This document shows positions 5,358 through 10,498 of a DNA stretch of 10,498 bases, piece after piece. Position 1 is the first letter of the stretch, and every line of letters starts with the position of its first letter. Made by a program: the position numbers and the translations under genes. The notes beneath the pieces were generated by a model. It searched no databases. It saw only the letters and a list, made by a program, of their open reading frames with translations, and had not been told where the DNA came from. This DNA comes from Burkholderiales bacterium (GTDB lineage Bacteria > Pseudomonadota > Gammaproteobacteria > Burkholderiales > Burkholderiaceae_C), in assembly GCA_947448105.1 (NCBI GenBank), contig CANFNE010000062.1, forward strand, positions 1-10,498, written 5' to 3'.

Positions 5358-7034
5358 TCAGGCGCGAAAACGGTTGGTAATAGGATAACGCCAATCCTTG
5401 CCGAAGCTGCGGTGGCTTACCCGAATGCCGATGGGCGATTGGCGGCGCTTGTATTCGTTGATCTGAATCAGGCGCGTTACCTTTTCCACATCCGCCTGCG
5501 CAAAGCCTTCGGCTACCAGCTCGCCGATGCTGGCGTCGTTTTCCATATAGCGCTCGATGATGGCGTCCAGTACCTCATACGCAGGCAGGCTGTCCTGGTC
5601 AGTCTGGTCAGGGCGCAGCTCGGCGCTAGGCGGCCGGGTGATGATGCGCTCGGGGATAGGCTGCTCGCAGGTGCCGTAGGGGTTGTGCGCATTGCGCCAG
5701 CGCGCCATGGCGAAGACGCGGGTTTTGAGCAAATCTTTGATCACCGCAAAGCCGCCGGCCATGTCGCCGTAGAGCGTGCAGTAGCCAGTGGCCATCTCCG
5801 ACTTGTTGCCCGTGGTCAGCACAATACTGCCAAACTTATTGCTCAGCGCCATGAGCAGCGTGCCGCGAATGCGGGCCTGGATATTTTCTTCGGTCGTGTC
5901 TTCGGCGCGGCCGGCAAAATCCGAGGCCAGCGAGGCCTTGAAGGCGGCAAATTCGGGCTCAATCGAGATTTCGTCATAGCGCACGCCCATGCGCTGCGCC
6001 ATCTCGCGGGCGTCCAGCCAGCTGATGTCCGCCGTGTAGGGCGAAGGCATCATCACCGTGCGCACCTTGTCGGCGCCCAACGCATCCACCGCAATCGCCA
6101 GCACCAGCGCGGAATCGATGCCGCCCGACAGGCCCAAGAGCGCGCCGGGAAAGCGATTTTTACCCAAGTAGTCGCGCACGCCCAGCACCAAGGCGTCCCA
6201 CAAATCGGCTTCGGCAGAGCGCTCTGGCGCGACAGGCGCCGTCCAGCGGGCGGGGGCGCCCTGACCGGCCAAAACCGCCTCAAACAATGCCTCTTTGAAA
6301 CTCGGTGCGCGCCCGGCCACTGCACCGTCGGCGTTCAGAACAAAGGAGTGGCCCTCAAACACCAGTTCGTCCTGGCCGCCCACCAAATGGGCGTAGACCA
6401 GGGGCAAGCCTGTGGCGCGCGCGCGCTCGGCCATTACCGCCTCGCGCTGGTAGCCCTTGCCCACATGAAAGGGCGAGGCATTGATCACCGCCAAGACCTG
6501 CGCGCCGGCCGCTTGGGCCAGTTGCGCGGGTTCGTCAAACCAGGCGTCTTCGCAAATCAGCAAGCCCACTTTGACCCGCGCACCCGCCTCGCCTGCCTCA
6601 AACACGCATACACCCGTACCGGGCACGAAGTAGCGTCGCTCGTCGAACACCTGGTAATTGGGCAGTTCGCGTTTGGCGTAGGTAGCCAGCACCTGGCCCT
6701 CGCGCAGCACGCTGGCGCAGTTAAAGCGCTCTTGTATCGCCACCGAAGGCGTGCGTCGCTCGCCGCCTTGCGGATGGCCGACGACCACGGTCATGTCATT
6801 TAACCCGGCGAGCTGCTGGGTGAGGGCTTTCAGGGCATCATCAGCGGCGCGCATGAAGGCTGGGCGCAAGTACAGGTCTTCGGCCGCGTAGCCGCACAAG
6901 GACAATTCAGGTGTGAGCAGCAAGCGCGCGCCCTGGGCGTGGGCTTGTTGGGCCGCCACGACGATTTTTTGGACGTTGCCCGCAAAGTCTCCGACCGTGA
7001 AGTTGAGTTGCGCGACGCAAATTTTGAGAGTCAT
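5358..7034 (-). CDS. nadE: Glutamine-dependent NAD+ synthetase
   Basis: This 558-residue two-domain enzyme makes NAD+ from nicotinic acid adenine dinucleotide, ATP and glutamine, releasing AMP, pyrophosphate and glutamate. The N-terminal nitrilase-type glutaminase domain (about 1-260) has the full catalytic triad Glu43 (TPELSL), Lys121 (AKRELPNY) and Cys161 (LLICEDAW). The C-terminal synthetase domain has the P-loop pyrophosphatase motif SGGIDSA at 303-309, then TTGNKSEMATGYCTLYGDMAGGFAVIKD (407-434) and a C-terminal FGKDWRYPITNRFRA. The start MTLKICVAQLNFTVGD is the usual family start. The frame stays open upstream for 53 codons, but that part lies inside the divergent gene and looks like shadow sequence. 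No clear ribosome site is visible. Together with glnB it suggests PII control of NAD+ synthesis. Confidence 0.96.
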   Translation of the reverse strand: MTLKICVAQLNFTVGDFAGNVQKIVVAAQQAHAQGARLLLTPELSLCGYAAEDLYLRPAFMRAADDALKALTQQLAGLNDMTVVVGHPQGGERRTPSVAIQERFNCASVLREGQVLATYAKRELPNYQVFDERRYFVPGTGVCVFEAGEAGARVKVGLLICEDAWFDEPAQLAQAAGAQVLAVINASPFHVGKGYQREAVMAERARATGLPLVYAHLVGGQDELVFEGHSFVLNADGAVAGRAPSFKEALFEAVLAGQGAPARWTAPVAPERSAEADLWDALVLGVRDYLGKNRFPGALLGLSGGIDSALVLAIAVDALGADKVRTVMMPSPYTADISWLDAREMAQRMGVRYDEISIEPEFAAFKASLASDFAGRAEDTTEENIQARIRGTLLMALSNKFGSIVLTTGNKSEMATGYCTLYGDMAGGFAVIKDLLKTRVFAMARWRNAHNPYGTCEQPIPERIITRPPSAELRPDQTDQDSLPAYEVLDAIIERYMENDASIGELVAEGFAQADVEKVTRLIQINEYKRRQSPIGIRVSHRSFGKDWRYPITNRFRA

Positions 7035-7046
7035 GAACCAGAAACC

Positions 7047-8282
7047 ATGGGTAAAAATAGAAATCCAACCGCTGCAATTGATTATGTCACCCGGGTTCTG
7101 CCGTCGATGGCTGCTATTGAAGCCAAGGCGTGGGACAGCTTGCTGCTGCGCCACCTGGATGCCAGCCCATTTATGCAACATGCGTATTTGCACGCCATGG
7201 AAGCCAGTGGCAGCGCCAACCCGTCAACCGGTTGGTTGCCGCAAATCATTACGCTGGAACGCGAAGGCCAGTTGGTAGCGGCGTGCGCGCTCTACGTGAA
7301 AGACCATTCCTACGGCGAATATGTGTTTGACTGGGCCTGGGCCAACGCCTACCAGCAGCACGGCCTGCCCTACTACCCCAAAGCGGTCGTGGCCGTGCCG
7401 TTTACCCCGGTGCCTGGCGCGCGGCTGCTGGCCGTCGATGCCGACGCGCGCACGGCGCTGGTGCATGCACTGGTGGACTGGTGCCAGGCGCAGCGCCTTT
7501 CGTCCTTGCATCTTCTGTTTGCCGCGGACGCCGACCTCCAGGCCTGCGAGGCGGCGGGGCTGATGCTGCGCCACACGGTGCAGTTTCACTGGAACAACAG
7601 CACACCGGGCTATGCAGACTTTGACGCATTTTTGTCGCACCTGGCGCAGGACAAACGCAAAAAGATCCGCCAAGAACGGCGCAAAGTGCGTGAAGCTGAC
7701 GTGCAATTCCGTTGGGCGCAGGGTGCGGATATCACCGCTGCGGACTGGGACTTTTTTTACCGCTGCTATGAGCGCACTTATTTAGAACACGGCAACGCGC
7801 CGTACTTGAGCCGCGACTTCTTTGCCCGCATGCAAAGCGGCATGGCCGGCAACTGGCTGCTGTTTGTGGCCGAACGCGAGGGCCAGCCCATGGCCAGCAG
7901 CCTGATTGCCCTGAGCAGCGACGCGCCTGAAACCGGCGGCACACCCCAGCCTAAGGTCGCTTATGGCCGCTACTGGGGTGCACTAGAGCGCGTGGACTGT
8001 CTGCATTTCGAGGCCTGCTACTACCAGCCGCTGGCGTGGTGCATTGCGCACGGTTACCAGCGTTTTGAAGGCGGCGCCCAGGGCGAACACAAAATGGCAC
8101 GCGCCCTGCTGCCGGTCAAAACCAGCAGCGCGCACTGGCTGGCGCACCCCAGTTTTGCCGACGCAGTGGCCCGCTTTTTGGAGCGCGAAGGCGAAGGCAT
8201 TGAAAACTACCTGGGCGACTTGCACCAGCGCTCGCCCTTGCGGGCGCACCAAGCGGAAGACGAAGACAGCAGGCGCCAATGA
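7047..8282 (+). CDS. FemAB-like GNAT-fold protein (PF04339-type, function unknown)
   Basis: This 411-residue protein resembles the 'peptidoglycan biosynthesis/recognition' FemAB-like family (PF04339), with two GNAT-type halves. Recognisable blocks are DASPFMQHAYLHAMEASGSA (38-57), YGEYVFDWAWANAY (89-102), YYPKAVVAVPFTPVPGARLL (109-128), LAQDKRKKIRQERRKV (199-214) and FEGGAQGEHKMARALLPVKTSSAHWL (340-365). It has no signal peptide, so it is probably cytoplasmic. Related FemAB proteins transfer aminoacyl groups to cell-wall precursors, but the substrate of this family is not established and none should be assumed. The ATG at 7047 was chosen because the frame upstream overlaps nadE. An internal ATG at 7107 is the alternative. 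No good ribosome site precedes 7047. The C-terminus from about 397 is charged and likely disordered. Confidence 0.88.
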   Translation: MGKNRNPTAAIDYVTRVLPSMAAIEAKAWDSLLLRHLDASPFMQHAYLHAMEASGSANPSTGWLPQIITLEREGQLVAACALYVKDHSYGEYVFDWAWANAYQQHGLPYYPKAVVAVPFTPVPGARLLAVDADARTALVHALVDWCQAQRLSSLHLLFAADADLQACEAAGLMLRHTVQFHWNNSTPGYADFDAFLSHLAQDKRKKIRQERRKVREADVQFRWAQGADITAADWDFFYRCYERTYLEHGNAPYLSRDFFARMQSGMAGNWLLFVAEREGQPMASSLIALSSDAPETGGTPQPKVAYGRYWGALERVDCLHFEACYYQPLAWCIAHGYQRFEGGAQGEHKMARALLPVKTSSAHWLAHPSFADAVARFLEREGEGIENYLGDLHQRSPLRAHQAEDEDSRRQ

Positions 8283-8283
8283 A

Positions 8284-8326
8284 AACGCCCCGGTCGGTGG
8301 GAAACCGAAACCAGGGCGCGGGCGTT
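8284..8326. terminator. Possible terminator between convergent GNAT-like gene and ppa
   Basis: AACGCCC (8284-8290) and GGGCGTT (8320-8326) form a 7-bp stem around a 29-base loop that can fold further (CGGT 8295-8298 with ACCG 8304-8307). On the minus strand the stem runs into TTTT, so it could end ppa transcription. On the plus strand there is no T-run. It lies in the 57-base gap between two convergent genes, the expected place. Confidence 0.35.
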
Positions 8327-8339
8327 CGGTCGGCGGTAT

Positions 8340-8882
8340 TTAGCCTGCGGCCTGCTCTTTTTCGTAGTTGGCAATGCCTTCCAGAATTTCCTGGCGGGCG
8401 GCCTCGGGGCCTTCCCAGCCCAAGATCTTGACCCATTTCCCGTCTTCCAAGTCTTTGTAGTGCTCAAAGAAGTGAGAGATGGTTTTCAGGCGCAGGGGGT
8501 TCAGGTCTTCGGGCTTTTGCCACTGGGTGTACAGCGACAAGATTTTGTCTACCGGCACGGCCAGCACTTTGCCGTCCTGGCCGGCTTCGTCTTCCATTTT
8601 CAAAATACCAATGGCGCGGCAGCGCACCACCACACCGGGAATCAGGGGCACGGGCGTGATCACCAGCACGTCCACCGGGTCGCCGTCGCCGGAGATGGTT
8701 TTGGGCACATAGCCGTAGTTGGTGGGGTAGTGCATGGCAGTGCTCATGAAGCGGTCCACAAAGATGGCGCCGGTTTCCTTGTCCACTTCGTACTTCACGG
8801 GATCGGCGTTCATCGGGATTTCGATGATCACATTGAAGGCGTTGGGCACGTCTTTGCCAGGGGTAACTTTGTCTAGGGACAT
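8340..8882 (-). CDS. ppa: Inorganic pyrophosphatase, soluble family I
   Basis: This 180-residue cytoplasmic enzyme hydrolyses pyrophosphate to two phosphates and pulls biosynthetic reactions forward. All family I active-site residues are visible, shifted by one from E. coli numbering: Glu21, Lys30, Glu32, Arg44, Tyr56, the signature DGDPVD with Asp66, Asp68 and Asp71, then Asp98, Asp103, Lys105, Tyr142 and Lys143. The length is typical for the bacterial hexameric type. The start is ATG, with a modest ribosome-site-like GACGAG 8 bases upstream. It diverges from hppA, so the soluble and membrane pyrophosphatases share one 224-base control region. Confidence 0.96.
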   Translation of the reverse strand: MSLDKVTPGKDVPNAFNVIIEIPMNADPVKYEVDKETGAIFVDRFMSTAMHYPTNYGYVPKTISGDGDPVDVLVITPVPLIPGVVVRCRAIGILKMEDEAGQDGKVLAVPVDKILSLYTQWQKPEDLNPLRLKTISHFFEHYKDLEDGKWVKILGWEGPEAARQEILEGIANYEKEQAAG

Positions 8883-8957
8883 GAAATACTCGTCGTAAGG
8901 TTAGGGGGAAGCGAGACTGGGATTAACCCTGATTTTACTGACTTGGCTCTTGCGAAT

Positions 8958-8993
8958 CGCCCCAAGTGGCGTTTTTAGGACTACATTGGGGCG
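8958..8993. repeat. Inverted repeat between ppa and hppA, possible operator
   Basis: CGCCCCAA (8958-8965) and TTGGGGCG (8986-8993) are perfect 8-base inverted arms, with centres about 28 bases apart and a 20-base spacer. Arms about 2.5-3 helical turns apart, placed between two divergent genes, could bind a dimeric regulator that acts on both. A regulator cannot be named from the sequence. Confidence 0.45.
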
Positions 8994-9039
8994 TTGGCCA
9001 ATCAATTCCCCTGGTTTTGAGGTTCGGGAGGATGAGGAA

Positions 9040-9069
9040 GCAACGTAGCGGGGGCCCCGCTTGCGTTGC
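9040..9069 (+). promoter_or_regulatory. GC-rich hairpin in the hppA leader
   Basis: GCAACG (9040-9045) pairs with CGTTGC (9064-9069), and inside it GCGG(GG) (9048-9053) pairs with (CC)CCGC (9055-9060), separated by small asymmetric internal bases. The result is a strong stem ending 25 bases before the hppA ribosome site. There is no T-run after it, so it is not a standard terminator. It may affect mRNA stability, translation or Rho access. Confidence 0.4.
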
Positions 9070-9094
9070 CCCCTTCTTCGAACAACATGCGAGT

Positions 9095-9100
9095 AGGAGT
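9095..9100 (+). promoter_or_regulatory. Ribosome binding site of hppA
   Basis: AGGAGT lies 6 bases before the ATG at 9107, the strongest ribosome site in the window. It fixes the hppA start. A seven-codon ORF beginning at ATG 9087 runs through this site and ends by overlapping the hppA start. Confidence 0.7.
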
Positions 9101-9106
9101 AAATAT

Positions 9107-10498
9107 ATGACTGGTAACTCAGCGCTGATTCTGGCGCTTGGCTGTGGTTTGGTCGCTGTCCTCTACGGCGTCTGGGCCCGAAGCTGGATACTTTCACAAG
9201 ACGCCGGCAACCCCCGCATGCAAGAAATTGCAGCCGCCATCCAAACCGGTGCTGCGGCCTACCTGTCACGCCAGTACCGCACGATTGCCATGGTCGGTGT
9301 GGTGCTCGCCATCCTGATTACCGTTTTTCTTGACCCCTTAAGCGCCACCGGCTTCGTGGTCGGCGCGGTGCTGTCGGGCGCCTGCGGCTTTATCGGCATG
9401 AATGTGTCGGTGCGCGCCAATGTGCGCACCGCGCAGGCGGCCACGCGTGGCATTGGCCCGGCGCTGGACGTGGCCTTTCGCGGTGGTGCGACCACCGGCA
9501 TGCTGGTAGTTGGCTTGGGCCTTCTGGGCGTAACGGGCTTTTACTGGTACCTGGTACCGGACGGCGCGGTCACCGTGGCCAAGCTCAATCCGCTGATCGG
9601 TTTTGCCTTTGGCTCCTCGTTGATCTCTATTTTTGCCCGTCTGGGCGGCGGCATTTTCACCAAAGGTGCGGATGTGGGCGCTGATTTGGTCGGCAAGGTC
9701 GAAGCCGGTATTCCAGAGGACGACCCGCGCAACCCGGCGGTGATCGCCGACAACGTGGGTGACAACGTGGGCGACTGCGCCGGTATGGCCGCCGACTTGT
9801 TTGAGACCTATGCGGTCACGCTGATCGCCACCATGGTGCTGGGCGCCATGATGCTTGCTGGCGCCAACACCAATGCGGTGATGTACCCGCTGGCGCTGGG
9901 CGCAGTGTCCATCGTGGCCTCCATCATTGGCTGCCTTTTTGTGAAAGCGTCGCCTGACATGAAGAACGTCATGCCAGCGCTGTACAAAGGCCTGGCGGTG
10001 GCCGGTGTTTTGTCGCTGGCGGCGTTTTACTTTGTGACGCAAAGCCTGTTTCCGGCATCGGTCACGCTGACGGACGGACGCGTGATCAGCGGCATGGACC
10101 TGTTTGGCGCATGCGCCGTAGGCCTGATTTTGACAGCCGCATTGGTGTGGATTACCGAGTACTACACCGGCACCCAGTACGCACCGGTGCAGCACATTGC
10201 GCAGGCATCGACCACCGGCCACGGCACCAACATCATTGCGGGCCTGGGCGTGTCCATGCGCTCCACCGCCTGGCCGGTGCTGTTTGTTTGCCTGGCGATC
10301 TGGACGGCGTTTCACCTGGGTGGCTTGTATGGCATTGCGATTGCAGCCACGTCCATGCTCAGCATGGCGGGCATCGTGGTGGCGCTGGACGCCTATGGGC
10401 CGATTACCGACAACGCCGGGGGCATTGCCGAAATGTCCGAGATGCCCAAAAGCGTGCGCGACATCACCGACCCGCTGGACGCCGTGGGCAACACCACC
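9107..10498 (+). CDS. hppA: Membrane-bound proton-translocating pyrophosphatase (partial, 3' end outside window)
   Basis: The first 464 residues of an integral membrane pyrophosphatase are present and the frame is open at the right edge. The family is about 660-700 residues, so roughly the last third is missing. It hydrolyses pyrophosphate at the cytoplasmic face and pumps ions out. Many hydrophobic helices are visible (for example near 5-22, 60-76, 82-98, 130-150, 235-252, 262-280, 295-312, 333-350). The active-site block FTKGADVGADLVGKVEAGIP and EDDPRNPAVIADNVGDNVGDCAGMAADLFETYAVT covers 184-238. The second block DAYGPITDNAGGIAEMSEMP lies at 428-447. ETYAVT after AADLF and DPLDAVGNTT (455-464) resemble potassium-independent proton pumps rather than sodium pumps (family memory, inference). 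The deciding Ala/Lys residue falls just past the window. Confidence 0.95.
   Translation, partial: MTGNSALILALGCGLVAVLYGVWARSWILSQDAGNPRMQEIAAAIQTGAAAYLSRQYRTIAMVGVVLAILITVFLDPLSATGFVVGAVLSGACGFIGMNVSVRANVRTAQAATRGIGPALDVAFRGGATTGMLVVGLGLLGVTGFYWYLVPDGAVTVAKLNPLIGFAFGSSLISIFARLGGGIFTKGADVGADLVGKVEAGIPEDDPRNPAVIADNVGDNVGDCAGMAADLFETYAVTLIATMVLGAMMLAGANTNAVMYPLALGAVSIVASIIGCLFVKASPDMKNVMPALYKGLAVAGVLSLAAFYFVTQSLFPASVTLTDGRVISGMDLFGACAVGLILTAALVWITEYYTGTQYAPVQHIAQASTTGHGTNIIAGLGVSMRSTAWPVLFVCLAIWTAFHLGGLYGIAIAATSMLSMAGIVVALDAYGPITDNAGGIAEMSEMPKSVRDITDPLDAVGNTT

Larger units (their letters stand above)
8883..9106. promoter_or_regulatory. Shared divergent control region of ppa and hppA
   Basis: These 224 bases separate two divergent genes. 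On the minus strand TAAAAT (complement of 8932-8937) is a good -10 candidate for ppa, without a clear -35. On the plus strand TTGCGA (8950-8955), 17 bases, then TTTTAG is only a weak promoter match for hppA. The region also contains the palindromes GCGAATCGC (8952-8960) and TTGGCCAA (8994-9001), besides the larger inverted repeat and hairpin listed separately. No fluoride riboswitch consensus was recognised. Confidence 0.5.

Noticed and set aside
5412..6803. Plus-strand open frame of 463 codons opposite nadE
   Set aside because: It is the antisense of a well-supported NadE coding region with complete catalytic motifs. Its translation is rich in His, Arg, Ala and Gln with no recognisable domain, typical of antisense frames in GC-rich genes.
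7035..7193. N-terminal extension of nadE by 53 codons
   Set aside because: The extension lies inside the divergent FemAB-like gene and does not look like NadE. MTLKICVAQLNF is the normal start of the glutaminase domain.
8883..9106. Fluoride riboswitch upstream of ppa or hppA
   Set aside because: Such riboswitches often precede pyrophosphatase genes, so I looked for one. The conserved GGNGAUGG start and the UGAUGRC...CUAC end were not found on either strand.
9338..10315. Minus-strand open frame of 325 codons opposite hppA
   Set aside because: It lies antisense to clear HppA motifs, and its His/Arg/Gln-rich translation has no domain. It is a codon-bias shadow.

Overview
The window looks like chromosomal housekeeping DNA from a betaproteobacterium of the order Burkholderiales, most likely family Comamonadaceae (Rhodoferax/Polaromonas-like). 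That placement rests on protein style and gene order recalled from memory: acetolactate synthase next to an unusual ECF-type sigma factor followed by DUF3619, DUF3106 and RDD genes, then glnB-nadE, a FemAB-like acyltransferase, ppa and hppA. The DNA is moderately GC-rich. No mobile element, tRNA, rRNA, CRISPR array or clear sign of recent transfer was seen.

Layout. (1) Positions 64-2447, minus strand: ilvB then ilvH, the catalytic and regulatory subunits of acetolactate synthase, the first common step of branched-chain amino acid synthesis. (2) Positions 2725-4979, plus strand: a compact four-gene cluster made of a sigma-70 family factor (TTG start), a single-span membrane protein (DUF3619), a secreted helical protein (DUF3106) and an RDD membrane protein. 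This is the least understood part of the window and looks like a candidate sigma/anti-sigma envelope system. (3) Positions 4990-7034, minus strand: nadE (glutamine-dependent NAD+ synthetase) followed by glnB (PII nitrogen signal protein). A short intrinsic terminator appears to overlap the glnB stop codon. (4) Positions 7047-8282, plus strand: a FemAB-like GNAT-fold protein that starts only 12 bases from the nadE start, in the opposite direction. (5) Positions 8340-8882, minus strand: ppa, soluble inorganic pyrophosphatase. Diverging from it is hppA (9107 to beyond the window end), a membrane proton-pumping pyrophosphatase cut by the right edge. Their shared 224-base intergenic region holds an inverted repeat and a GC-rich hairpin in the hppA leader.

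How the genes fit together. PII reads the 2-oxoglutarate, ATP/ADP and glutamine state, and NadE consumes glutamine and ATP, so their pairing makes regulatory sense. NadE also releases pyrophosphate, which the two pyrophosphatases remove, one as heat and one by storing the energy as a proton gradient. Acetolactate synthase is another control point of nitrogen and carbon use. The sigma cluster has no obvious metabolic tie to its neighbours.
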